Assembly (NCBI RefSeq): GCF_003001815.1
Contig: NZ_PVMZ01000006.1
Coordinates: forward strand, 1-64,000
Length of the DNA stretch: 64,000 nt
Direction: 5' to 3'
Source: Actinoplanes italicus
Lineage (GTDB): Bacteria; Actinomycetota; Actinomycetes; Mycobacteriales; Micromonosporaceae
Within the stretch, counting starts at the first letter, position 1. Each line of letters opens with the position of its first letter. The notes under the pieces are model-generated. The model did no database searches. It was given only the letters and a program-made list of their open reading frames with translations, and was not told the origin of the DNA. Both the position numbers and the translations under genes were made by a program. Of the stretch, positions 25,884 to 34,667 are shown in pieces.

Positions 25884-26540
25884 ATGTCGATCTCGGTACT
25901 CCTCGCCGACGACCAGCACCTGGTCCGAGCCGGTTTCCGGAGCCTGCTTCGGCGCGGCCGCGACCTGACGGTGGTCGGCGAGGCGTCCACCGGCGACGAG
26001 GCGGTGCGCGCCGCGCGTACGCTGCGCCCGGATGTGATCCTGATGGACATCCGGATGCCCGGCATGGACGGGATCACGGCGACCAGGGAGATCCTCGCCG
26101 CCCAGGACACGCGGATCATCATCCTGACCACCTTCGAGACCGACGAGTACGTGTTCGCCGCGCTCGCCGCCGGCGCCAGCGGCTTCCTCACCAAGGAGAT
26201 CGACCCGGAAGGGCTGCGTACCGCGGTCCGCGTGGTCGCCGCCGGGGACGCTCTGCTCTCCCCCAGCGTCACGCGCCGTGTCGTCGGCCAGTTCGCGCAC
26301 CGTCCGGTCCCGGCCGCCGCCACACCGACCGGCGACCGCCTGGCCGTGCTGACCGAGCGGGAGCGGGAGGTGGTCCGCCTGGTCGCGACCGGCCTGTCCA
26401 ACGACGAGATCGCGGCCGAACTGGTGATCAGCCCGCTGACCGCCAAGACGCACGTCACCCGGGCGATCGGCAAGCTCGGCGTCCGTGACCGCGTGCAGCT
26501 GGTGATCGTCGCCTACGAGGACGGCCTCGTCGGCAACTGA
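25884..26540 (+). CDS. NarL/LuxR-type response regulator (second)
   Basis: Regulator of 218 aa with receiver VLLADDQHLVRAG, phosphoacceptor VILMDIRMPGMDG and switch FLTKE, followed by a LuxR helix-turn-helix (LTEREREVVRLVATGLSNDEIAA). The ATG at 25884 has GGAG 5 nt upstream, within the end of the kinase gene. It forms a pair with the kinase. The targets are not evident; the GGDEF-EAL gene 85 bp downstream on the same strand is one candidate. Confidence 0.93.
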   Translation: MSISVLLADDQHLVRAGFRSLLRRGRDLTVVGEASTGDEAVRAARTLRPDVILMDIRMPGMDGITATREILAAQDTRIIILTTFETDEYVFAALAAGASGFLTKEIDPEGLRTAVRVVAAGDALLSPSVTRRVVGQFAHRPVPAAATPTGDRLAVLTEREREVVRLVATGLSNDEIAAELVISPLTAKTHVTRAIGKLGVRDRVQLVIVAYEDGLVGN

Positions 26541-26625
26541 TCGTCAGGATCTTCTCAGGACCGCGCCGGCCGGCCCGATGTCGGAGTATCCACCCGACCG
26601 GGGTGGCCACCCGGAAGGCCGGCGG

Positions 26626-29532
26626 ATGACAGTCGACACGGCAGTCCCCGACACACGCGCGGCGCGCCGCTGGGCCCGCCAGTGCGTGGCCGTCGGTGTC
26701 GTCCTGGCCGTGATCGTCGCGCTCGTGGCGAGTGGAGCCGGTGGACCCGGCACCGCGCACACCGTCTCCTCCTGGGGCCTGCTGGCCATGGCCGGGTGCG
26801 CGTTCGCCGCCTGTCTGTGGCGGTCCCGCGGGTTCACCGGCCGGGCCCGCTGGGCCTGGACGGTCATCGGCACCGGGCTACTGCTGTGGGGCGCCGGACA
26901 GTTCTCGTGGCTCACCCGGTGGCCCGTCGCGGGTGCTCCGGACGGCCTGTTCCCGGTGCTCGGCTGGCCCGGGGTGATCGGTCTGGCCGTACTGCTCCCG
27001 GCCGGTCTTCTGATTCTTCCGACCGCATCGCAGCCGCTGGTCAACCGCCTGCGCAGCATCCTCGACGGCCTGCTGATCGCCGTCTCGCTGGCTCTGGTGG
27101 CCTGGGTCTTCGTGATCGACCAGCAGCTGGAGTCCAGCGCGCACGGGCCGGGTTTCCACCGCACGCTGGTGTTTCCGCTCACCGACATCGTGCTGGCCAC
27201 CATGGTCGCCTACATGCTGCCGCTGCAGCGCCGCCGGCACGGCTGCGGAGCCGACCTGGCGTTCCTCGGCACCGGTCTGGCCGCGTTCGCGGTCGCCGAC
27301 GTGGGTCACGTCTACCTGGAGCTGATCCGGCAGTACGACTCCGCGCCCATGGTGCACCTGGCCTCCGCGACCGGTTATGCCCTGATCGTGATGGGCGCGC
27401 TCCGGCCCCGTGACGGCGAATCCGCGCCGCTGGACCTGCCGCCGGGCGTCTGGAACGGCGCGGTCCTGGTGCCCTACCTGGCGGTGCTGGCCGCGCTCGG
27501 CTCGAGCGTGATGTTCTACGCGCAGACCGGGCAGAGCCACACCTTCATCGCCAACACCCGCTCGCTGCTGATCCTGCTGATCGTCGGCCGTCAGCTGCTG
27601 ACCCAGCTGGAGAACCGGGCCCTGACCCGGACCCTGGAGAGCCGGGTCACCGAGCGTACCGCCGAACTGAACGCCCGCGAGCAGCGCTTCCACGCCCTGA
27701 TCCGGCACAGCTCGGACGTCGTGACGGTGATCGACGCCGACGGGATGATCAGGTACCAGAGCGAGTCGATGCGCCGCGTCTTCGGCTATCCGCCGGAGGT
27801 GTTCATCGGCCGCCGGTACACCGACCTCGTCGACGCCGAGGTGGCGATGCGGCTGGCCCAGGCGATGCGGCAGGTCGCGGCCCGCCCGTTCGCCCACGTC
27901 ACCCTGGAGGTCGTGCACACCCACCGGGACGGCGGCAAGCGCCCGTCCGAGGTGATCATCACGAACCTGGTGGACGACCCGCACGTGGCCGGCTTCGTGC
28001 TCAACACCCGCGACATCAGCGACCGCAAGGAGCTGCAGGAACAGCTCATGCACGAGGCGTACCACGACTCACTGACCCAGCTGGCCAACCGTGCGCTGTT
28101 CCGGGACCGGGCCGGGTCCGCGCTGTCGGCCGGCGGCGAGGTCACCGTGCTGCACCTCGACCTGGACGGTTTCAAGCGGGTCAACGACAGCCTCGGCCAC
28201 CTGGCCGGAGACCAGCTGCTGGTGCAGGTCGCCGACCGGCTGCGCGGCTGCGTGCGCGACGGCGACCTGGTGGCCCGGTTCGGCGCCGACGAGTTCGGGG
28301 TGCTCCTGCTCGGCGAGGACGAGTCCGGCGCCGAGCGGGTGGCCCGGCGGATCCTCGACGACCTGGAGGTCCCCGTGTCGGTGGGAGCCCGGCAGATCCA
28401 CGTCCGCGCCAGCATCGGCCTGGCCGGCACCGGCAAGCTTCCGGAGTCCGACAGCCCCGGCGACCACGCCGAGCAGCTGATGCTTCCGGAGTCCGACAGC
28501 CCCGGCGACCGCGCCGAGCAGCCGATGCTTCCGGAGTCCGACAGCCCCGGCGACCGCCCCGAGCAGCCGATGCTTCCGGAGTCCGACAGCCCCGGCGACC
28601 TCCCCGAGCAGCCGATGCTTCCGGAGTCCGACAGCCCCGGCGACCGCGCCGAGCAGCTGATGCGCAACGCCGACCTGGCCATGCACCACGCCAAGGCGGG
28701 CGGTGGCGGTGCCGACGCCTGCTACCGCCCCCGCATGCGCGAGGGTCTGGTCGAACGGCTGGAGCTGGAGTCCGACCTGCGAGCGGCGGTGGAGAACGGC
28801 GACCTGCGCCTGCACTACCAGCCCACCGTGGACCTGGCCACCAGCGAGGTGATCGGATTCGAGGCGCTGGTCCGCTGGCCGCACCCGGCCCGCGGCATGA
28901 TCAACCCGCTGGACTTCATCCCGATCGCCGAGGCCACCGGTCTCATCGTGCCGCTGGGCCGCTGGGTCCTGCACGAGGCCTGCCGCCAGGCCGTCGAGTG
29001 GGCCGCCGCCGGTGACGGCCGTCCCCCGAAGATGTCGGTGAACGTCTCGGTCCGCCAGTTCGACCGGGCCGACCTCGCCGAGATGGTCGCCGCGGTGCTG
29101 GCCGAGACCGGCATGCCCGCCGACCGGCTGTGCCTGGAGATGACCGAGAGCGTCCTCATGACCGACACCGAGGCCAACCTGGAGCAGCTGCTGCGCCTGA
29201 AGGCCCTCGGCCTCACCCTGGCCATCGACGACTTCGGGACCGGATACTCGTCGCTCGCGTACCTGCGCCGCTTCCCCGTCGACACCCTCAAGATCGACCG
29301 CTCGTTCGTCGAACGGCTGGGCGTCATCGCCGACGACACCGCCCTCACCGACACCATCGTGCGGCTCGGCAAGAGCCTCGGCATGGCCACGGTGGCCGAG
29401 GGCATCGAGGAGTTCGGCCAGCTGGCGGCCTTGCGGGAGATGGGTTGCGGTTACGCGCAGGGCTACTACTTCTCCCGCCCGGTACCCGCCGCCGAGGCCG
29501 GCCGTCTGTTCCTGGAGGGAGCGACCGTCTGA
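26626..29532 (+). CDS. Membrane PAS-GGDEF-EAL protein (c-di-GMP turnover)
   Basis: Protein of 968 aa likely to make and/or break cyclic di-GMP. Residues ~25-340 form about eight or nine membrane helices, then a PAS domain (~350-465), a GGDEF domain (~470-695) and an EAL domain (~715-960). The GGDEF signature reads RFGADEF, with Ala at the second Gly, so cyclase activity may be reduced. The EAL domain keeps FEALVRW, NVSVRQF, MTES, IDDFGTGYSS, KIDRSF and VAEGIE and looks active as a phosphodiesterase. Five copies of a 15-residue repeat are inserted in the GGDEF domain. ATG 26626 is chosen for GGAAGG 7 nt upstream; ATG 26578 would add 16 residues and has no good ribosome site. Confidence 0.9.
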   Translation: MTVDTAVPDTRAARRWARQCVAVGVVLAVIVALVASGAGGPGTAHTVSSWGLLAMAGCAFAACLWRSRGFTGRARWAWTVIGTGLLLWGAGQFSWLTRWPVAGAPDGLFPVLGWPGVIGLAVLLPAGLLILPTASQPLVNRLRSILDGLLIAVSLALVAWVFVIDQQLESSAHGPGFHRTLVFPLTDIVLATMVAYMLPLQRRRHGCGADLAFLGTGLAAFAVADVGHVYLELIRQYDSAPMVHLASATGYALIVMGALRPRDGESAPLDLPPGVWNGAVLVPYLAVLAALGSSVMFYAQTGQSHTFIANTRSLLILLIVGRQLLTQLENRALTRTLESRVTERTAELNAREQRFHALIRHSSDVVTVIDADGMIRYQSESMRRVFGYPPEVFIGRRYTDLVDAEVAMRLAQAMRQVAARPFAHVTLEVVHTHRDGGKRPSEVIITNLVDDPHVAGFVLNTRDISDRKELQEQLMHEAYHDSLTQLANRALFRDRAGSALSAGGEVTVLHLDLDGFKRVNDSLGHLAGDQLLVQVADRLRGCVRDGDLVARFGADEFGVLLLGEDESGAERVARRILDDLEVPVSVGARQIHVRASIGLAGTGKLPESDSPGDHAEQLMLPESDSPGDRAEQPMLPESDSPGDRPEQPMLPESDSPGDLPEQPMLPESDSPGDRAEQLMRNADLAMHHAKAGGGGADACYRPRMREGLVERLELESDLRAAVENGDLRLHYQPTVDLATSEVIGFEALVRWPHPARGMINPLDFIPIAEATGLIVPLGRWVLHEACRQAVEWAAAGDGRPPKMSVNVSVRQFDRADLAEMVAAVLAETGMPADRLCLEMTESVLMTDTEANLEQLLRLKALGLTLAIDDFGTGYSSLAYLRRFPVDTLKIDRSFVERLGVIADDTALTDTIVRLGKSLGMATVAEGIEEFGQLAALREMGCGYAQGYYFSRPVPAAEAGRLFLEGATV
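28438..28662 (+). repeat. Five tandem copies of a 45-bp coding repeat
   Basis: Five in-frame units encode LPESDSPGDxxEQxM (15 residues each), starting at 28438, 28483, 28528, 28573 and 28618. Units differ by only a few bases. The first unit's start and the last unit's AEQLM junction fit the normal GGDEF fold between the IGLA strand and the NADLAMHHAK helix, so the expansion lies in a loop. Confidence 0.92.
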
Positions 29533-29708
29533 GCCGGCCCCTCGCCCCGCATCCCGCCCGTTTCCACCTGCAGCCCCGCCGCACGTCCACGCGCAACCGT
29601 CTTCAAGCAAACTTGTGGAGTAAAGGCTGCCTGCCGGGCGAAACCTCACAAGATTCGCTCGGCGACTGGGGCCGGGAGCGCAGTAGGGTCGGGTCCGGGG
29701 GTGGTGTG
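29533..29708. other. 176-bp intergenic region
   Basis: No gene is visible. TAGGGT at 29683-29688 could be a -10 element for the PPOX gene, with a purine-rich GGGGGTGG closer to its start. Confidence 0.3.
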
Positions 29709-30149
29709 ATGGGTGCGCTGCAGGACGCGTGGGAGTTGAGCCGGGCCGAGACCGGGCTGGCGATCGTCTCGACCGTCAGGGCCGACCTGACCGTTCAGTC
29801 CACGCTGGTCAACACGGGCCTCGTCGAGCACCCGGGGAACGGCGGGGCGGTGCTGGCGTTCGTCACCTACGGGGCGGTGAAGCTGCGCAACCTGCGGGAG
29901 CGTCCCCAGATCGCGGTGGCGTTCCGCAGCGGCTGGCGTTATGCGACGGTCGAGGGCCGGGCGCTGCTGGCCGGGCCGGACGATCCGCAACCGTGGCTCG
30001 ACGCGGAGCGGCTCCGGCTGCTGCTGCGGGAGATCTTCACCGCGGCCGGTGGCAGCCACGACGACTGGCCCGCCTATGACCGGACCATGGTCGAACAGCG
30101 ACGTACAGCGGTCCTGATCACACCGTCCAGGATCTATCCGGGGGCCTGA
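29709..30149 (+). CDS. PPOX-class F420/FMN-dependent oxidoreductase-like protein
   Basis: Small split-barrel flavin or F420-binding protein of 146 aa of the pyridoxamine-phosphate-oxidase-like superfamily. Recognisable parts are the N-terminal helix and strand (LAIVSTVRADLTVQSTLVN), the central KLRNLRERPQIAVAFRSG and the WRYATVEGRA strand typical of TIGR03618-like proteins. The substrate is unknown. It lies 35 bp before the luciferase-like gene, another fold that commonly uses F420, which suggests a shared cofactor theme. Confidence 0.85.
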   Translation: MGALQDAWELSRAETGLAIVSTVRADLTVQSTLVNTGLVEHPGNGGAVLAFVTYGAVKLRNLRERPQIAVAFRSGWRYATVEGRALLAGPDDPQPWLDAERLRLLLREIFTAAGGSHDDWPAYDRTMVEQRRTAVLITPSRIYPGA

Positions 30150-30184
30150 CCGGGTCGTACCCTCCGGCCGGTTAGGTTGCCCGC

Positions 30185-31089
30185 ATGCTGATCAGTTTCG
30201 GATGTCCGGTGTCCGGTGCATGGGCCCGGCCGGAGACCCTGACCACCATCGCGCGGCAGGCCGAGGAGTACGGCTACCACGGCCTGTGGGCGTTCCAGCG
30301 GCTGCTCGTCGGCCGGGGTCAGGATCTCGCGTCGGTCTATCACAGCGTGCTGGATCCGATCGTCGCGCTCACCTGGGCGGCGGCCGCGACGTCACGGATC
30401 CGGCTGGGCGTGTCGGTGATCAATCTTCCGTACGTCTCGCCGGCCTATCTGGCCAAGCAGGCGGGTTCCCTGGACCGGCTGTCGGGCGGGCGGTTCGACC
30501 TGGGTCTGGGCACCGGCTGGTCGGAGACGGAGTTCGCGGCGACCGGCTCGGATCCGAACCCGCGCGGCCCTCGCACCGAGGAGTACCTCGAGGTGCTGAA
30601 GGCGCTGTTCGGCGACGACGAGGCCGAGTTCACCGGTCGTTTCTACCGGATTCCGCCCAGCAGGATGGCCCGCCGCCGGCGCAGCGCGGTGGCCCGCCGG
30701 TCCTGCTCGGCGGGACGGCGGACGCGGCACTGCGACGGGCGGGCCGGATCGCGGCCGGCTGGGTGAGCAGCAGCCGTACCACCCTGCCGGAGATCTCCCG
30801 TGGTGTCCGGATCGTCCGGGAGGCCGCCGAGTCCGCGGGCCGCGACCCCGACTCGCTGCGCATCGTCGTCCGCGGCGTCGTCCAGGCCGGACGGCGGGAC
30901 GACACGATCCCACTCTCCGGCGACTGGGATCAGATCCGTGCGGGGGCGGAGAGGTACGCTGAGGCTGGCGCGACCGAACTGTTCTACGAACCGAACTGGG
31001 ATCCGCGCATCGGCGGACCGGACGCCGACCCCCGGGCGGCATCGGAGCTCGGTGCGGAGGTTCTCGCCGGGCTCGCGCCGAACGGTTGA
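30185..31089 (+). pseudogene. Luciferase-like (LLM) F420-dependent oxidoreductase, frameshifted
   Basis: The N-terminal part (MLISFGCPVSGAWARPETL to RFYRIPPSR) and the C-terminal part (GPPPAQRGGPPVLLGGTADA to EVLAGLAPNG) belong to one luciferase-like monooxygenase of about 300 aa but lie in different frames. The switch is needed between about 30655 and 30690, in a GC-rich run, and equals a one-base indel. Without it the first frame stops at 30766. It may be a recent mutation or a sequencing error. The start at 30185 has TAGGTT 6 nt upstream, as for a leaderless gene. Confidence 0.8.
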
Positions 31090-31716
31090 TCCGTGTCAAT
31101 TAACCGAACGTAATCGGGCGGCGATAAATGGCGGATCTTGATACCCCGGGAGACCGAAGTACGTTCATCGGCCACCGCCGATGGGGGTTCAAAATCGGAA
31201 ACCGACGGGAAACAGAGAGCCGCCATCCTCGCCTCACCTGGGACAGTAACTCTCCGCAACTGCGAGAACGCATAAGCGCGGTAAACCCGACATTCTCAGC
31301 GAGAAGGTCGTTTCGCCGCATGGAAGATGACGCTTTTACCCCCAAAATGGGTTCTTATGACCCCCGCCTACCTGTCACGATATGACCTAGGCCTTATGAC
31401 TACGAACCCGTTCCGTTACCGGATCGATGCGTCAACACATTTCTCGACCTCCGGATCTCAGATAAATTTCTGAACCGCGGCAGACGAATACCGCTCACAT
31501 ACACGGCAGCGGGCACGTCATCGGGGGAGGGGATTGGTGCGTGGTACAACCAAGTATCGACTCCGGCCGCATGCTGACGATCCTGACGCGCATCGAGCGC
31601 TCGCCGTCACGACGACGGGCCGAGTCGACCCGCCCGGGACCGGGCAGGACCCGCCTCGCCACCGCGAGTGACAGGTTCGTTCCGCGATCGAAGTCCGCTA
31701 CGAGGAGACACCGCAC
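31090..31716. other. 627-bp intergenic region before the peptide importer operon
   Basis: This is the longest gap in the centre of the window and is clearly less GC-rich than its surroundings. It contains a CATCGG/CCGATG hairpin near 31168-31185 and the small ORF at 31537-31671. No known riboswitch class was recognised. The operon promoter presumably lies here, but no single promoter stands out. Confidence 0.5.
31537..31671 (+). CDS. Possible 44-aa leader peptide gene
   Basis: GTG at 31537 is preceded by GGGGGAGGGG with about 4 nt spacing, and the frame stays open for 44 codons (VRGTTKYRLRPHADD at the start). It ends 45 bp before the first importer gene. No domain or attenuator motif is recognised. 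It could be chance in GC-rich DNA. Confidence 0.3.
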   Translation: MRGTTKYRLRPHADDPDAHRALAVTTTGRVDPPGTGQDPPRHRE

Positions 31717-32739
31717 ATGAGCAACACCCCGGCCACCGCCGACTCACGCTCACCAGGCACCGAGGACACGGCGGTAGCGGTACTCCAACCCGAGACGGCG
31801 GCGAAGGCCTTCGTCGGCCGTTCGCCGGGTGAGCTCGCGTGGATCCGTCTCAAGCGTGACCGGACCGCGTTCGGCAGCTTCATCACCGTCGTCCTCTTCA
31901 TCGTGGTCGCCCTCGCGTCTCCGCTGATCTCCAAGCTCTACGGGGTCACCCCGACCGCGGGCAACGCGGGCCTGCTCAACTCCGAGGGCCTGCCGATCGG
32001 CTACCTGGGCGGCATTTCGGCCGACCACTGGCTGGGCCTGGAGGCGGGCAGCGGCCGGGACCTGTTCATGCAGCTCATCTTCGGTCTGCGGACCTCGCTG
32101 ATCATCGCCTTCTCGGCCGCCATCATCTCGATCAGCACAGGCGTCGTGATCGGCATCATCTCCGGCTACTTCGGTGGCTGGGTCGACCAGGCTCTCACCT
32201 GGTTCACCGACTTCGCACTGGCCTTCCCCTTCCTCGTCTTCGCGCTGGCGATCATCCCGATCATCAACACCGCCTCGTACGACGTCGGCGAGGAGGTTCC
32301 CGGCTCGTTCCGGATCGGCGTGATCATCGGAGTGTTCGCCCTGTTCGGCTGGATGACCACGGCACGTCTGGTCCGTGGCCAGATCCTGTCGCTGCGCGAA
32401 CGGGAATACGTCGAGGCCGCCCGGGCCGCCGGCGCGAGCAGCGCGCACATCCTGTTCAAGCAGCTGCTGCCGAACATCTGGGCGCCCATCCTGGTCGCGT
32501 TCTCGCTCGCTCTGCCGGGCTTCATCGCCGCTGAGGCCGCACTGTCGTTCCTCAACATCGGTGTCGTGGAGCCCACCCCCGACCTCGGCCGGCTGGTCTA
32601 CTACGGCCGGCAGTGGCTGGGCACCCCGGACTGGGCGTACTTCCTGATCCCCGCGTCGGCCGTGTTCATCGTGGTCCTCGCCTTCAATCTGCTGGGCGAC
32701 TCCCTTCGCGACGCGCTCGACCCGAAGTCGTCGAAGTGA
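31717..32739 (+). CDS. Peptide ABC importer permease, DppC/OppC type
   Basis: Permease of 340 aa with an N-terminal cytoplasmic tail, about six membrane helices and the EAA loop EYVEAARAAGASSAHILFKQ that docks on the ATPase. The DppC-type opening SPGELAWIRLKRDRTAFGSF is present. GAGGAG lies 10-11 nt before the ATG. It is unusual in being the first gene of the operon, ahead of the binding protein; the DppB-type partner is at 34668. Confidence 0.93.
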   Translation: MSNTPATADSRSPGTEDTAVAVLQPETAAKAFVGRSPGELAWIRLKRDRTAFGSFITVVLFIVVALASPLISKLYGVTPTAGNAGLLNSEGLPIGYLGGISADHWLGLEAGSGRDLFMQLIFGLRTSLIIAFSAAIISISTGVVIGIISGYFGGWVDQALTWFTDFALAFPFLVFALAIIPIINTASYDVGEEVPGSFRIGVIIGVFALFGWMTTARLVRGQILSLREREYVEAARAAGASSAHILFKQLLPNIWAPILVAFSLALPGFIAAEAALSFLNIGVVEPTPDLGRLVYYGRQWLGTPDWAYFLIPASAVFIVVLAFNLLGDSLRDALDPKSSK

Positions 32740-32839
32740 CCGTCCAGGCTGCACACAATTGAAAACCGTGTACTTCCGCTCGTGCCGCGGCGGGTCGTGT
32801 GGCCCAGGCACGTATCGGTTGAAGAGAAGGAGAACCTAA

Positions 32840-34579
32840 GTGCGACGTAAGTTCGGAGCGCTGTCCGTCGGCGTTCTGGCGGTTGCTCTTGTTGCCAGTG
32901 GTTGTTCGGAGACCACGAACGAGCCCAGCGGCAACAGCGACCAGCAGAACCGGGTGCAGACCGGCACTATTTCAACCGACCCCGCGGAGTCGCAGGGTCC
33001 GGCCAAGGCCGTCGAGGGCGCCGCCAAGGGTGGCGTTGTGAAGCTCCTCCACGAGGCGGAGTTCGCGCACCTCGACCCGCAGAAGGTCTACGTGTCCGAC
33101 GCCCTGTCGATCACGACGCAGTTCGCCCGTACCCTGACCGGGTACAAGGAGGACGGCAAGGGCAACCTGAAGCTGGTCGGCGACCTCGCCACCAACGCGG
33201 GTGAGGACGTCAACGGCGACTGCAAGGTGTGGAAGTACACCCTGAAGGACGGCCTGAAGTTCGAGGACGGCACGCCGATCACCGGTGCCGACGTCGTCTA
33301 CGGCATCTCGCGCTCGTTCGACCCCGACTGGGGTGACGGCCCGACCTACCTGCAGAAGTGGCTGACCGGCTCGGCCGAGTACAACACCACCTACAAGGGC
33401 CCGTTCAAGAGCGCGGGCGCCGAGGTTCCCGGCCTCAAGGCCGAGGGCAACGTGGTCACCTTCACGTTCCCGTCCGCGCAGTGTGAGACCCCGTACGCGG
33501 TGGCCATGCCCACCTCGGCGCCGGTCCCGAAGGCGAAGGACACCAAGGGCGACTACGACCGCAAGCCGGTCTCCTCTGGTCCGTACATGATCAAGGAGCA
33601 CGCGTACGACCAGTTCATCGAGTTCGTGCGCAACCCCAACTGGGACGCCAACACGGACCCGATCCGCAACGGCTACCCGGACGGCATCCGGGTCGAGTTC
33701 GGCATCACCGCCGAGACCGGCGCGAACCGCGTCGTCGCCGACGCCGCCGAGGACCAGACCGCGTTCATCTGGGCGAACGTCCCGGCCGCGGTGAAGTCCA
33801 AGACCAACGAGCCGGCCGTCAAGGCTCGGGTCCAGGCCGGTCCGTCGCAGTACGTCGAGTACACCTGGATCAACACCGAGCGGGTCACCGACCTCAAGGT
33901 GCGCCAGGCGCTCAACTACATCGTCGACCGTGACTCGATCGTCAAGCTCCGTGGTGGCGTCGACCAGATCGGCACCACGATCACGTCGCCGACCATCGCC
34001 GGCTACCAGGCGTTCAACTCCTACGACGGTGGCCCGACGGGCAACATCGACAAGGCCAAGGAGCTGCTCGGCAACAAGCCGATCAAGCTGACGTACGCGT
34101 ACCCGAACGTCCCGGTCCGCCAGCAGATGGCCGCCGCGACCAAGGAGACCTACGCCAAGGCCGGCGTCGAGCTCGTCCTGACCCCGCTGGACCCGGCGAC
34201 CTACTACGAGAGCGTCGGCACCCGCGGCAACCAGTACGACCTGATCCGTGGCGGCTGGGGCGCCGACTGGCCGAGCGCCGCGACGGTCATCCCGGAGCTG
34301 CTCGACGGTCGTACCCTGCGTGAGAAGGGCAACCAGAACCTCGCGTACTTCAACTCCGACGAGGTCAACAAGGAGATCGACCGGATCAAGGGCCTGAAGG
34401 CCACCGAGTCGGCCGCCGAGTGGGCCAAGCTGGACAAGCTGATCATGGACAAGTACGCGCCGCTGATCCCGCAGTACTACATCGGCAACTACGAGATCCA
34501 CGGTTCGAAGATCGGCGGGACGTTCCTCAGCGACTCGTACGGTCACATGACCCTCAACACCATGTTCGTAAAGCCGTAA
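32840..34579 (+). CDS. Peptide-binding lipoprotein, DppA/OppA type (family 5)
   Basis: Substrate-binding protein of 579 aa. The GTG at 32840 has AAGGAG 7 nt upstream. The signal ends in a LVASGC lipobox, so the protein is a membrane-tethered lipoprotein on the outer face. The family 5 signature region is visible as VYGISRSFDPDWGDGPTYLQ, with the later RVTDLKVRQALNYIVDRDSI. It binds peptides or similar compounds and delivers them to the two permeases. Codon use (AAG, GAG, GTC) suggests high expression. Confidence 0.94.
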   Translation: MRRKFGALSVGVLAVALVASGCSETTNEPSGNSDQQNRVQTGTISTDPAESQGPAKAVEGAAKGGVVKLLHEAEFAHLDPQKVYVSDALSITTQFARTLTGYKEDGKGNLKLVGDLATNAGEDVNGDCKVWKYTLKDGLKFEDGTPITGADVVYGISRSFDPDWGDGPTYLQKWLTGSAEYNTTYKGPFKSAGAEVPGLKAEGNVVTFTFPSAQCETPYAVAMPTSAPVPKAKDTKGDYDRKPVSSGPYMIKEHAYDQFIEFVRNPNWDANTDPIRNGYPDGIRVEFGITAETGANRVVADAAEDQTAFIWANVPAAVKSKTNEPAVKARVQAGPSQYVEYTWINTERVTDLKVRQALNYIVDRDSIVKLRGGVDQIGTTITSPTIAGYQAFNSYDGGPTGNIDKAKELLGNKPIKLTYAYPNVPVRQQMAAATKETYAKAGVELVLTPLDPATYYESVGTRGNQYDLIRGGWGADWPSAATVIPELLDGRTLREKGNQNLAYFNSDEVNKEIDRIKGLKATESAAEWAKLDKLIMDKYAPLIPQYYIGNYEIHGSKIGGTFLSDSYGHMTLNTMFVKP

Positions 34580-34597
34580 CAAGTTCCCAGTCACCCT

Positions 34598-34634
34598 CGG
34601 TGGGATGGTCGCGCAACCCGCGATCATCCCACCG
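34598..34634 (+). terminator. Strong intercistronic hairpin after the binding-protein gene
   Basis: Two 16-base arms (34598-34613 and 34619-34634) pair with a single G-T wobble around a five-base loop. There is no T run. Such hairpins after binding-protein genes commonly lower transcription of the permease genes or stabilise the upstream mRNA. Confidence 0.6.
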
Positions 34635-34667
34635 GGTCGTGGCCAGTCAAGAGGAATGTAGAGAACC

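Noticed and set aside
28277..28297. GADEF motif taken as proof of a dead cyclase
   Set aside because: Only the second Gly is changed and the Asp-Glu-Phe is kept. Reduced activity is possible, but loss cannot be claimed from sequence.
31128..31385. 85-codon frame in the intergenic region before the peptide importer
   Set aside because: No ribosome binding site, atypical codon use and no recognisable domain; the region looks regulatory.
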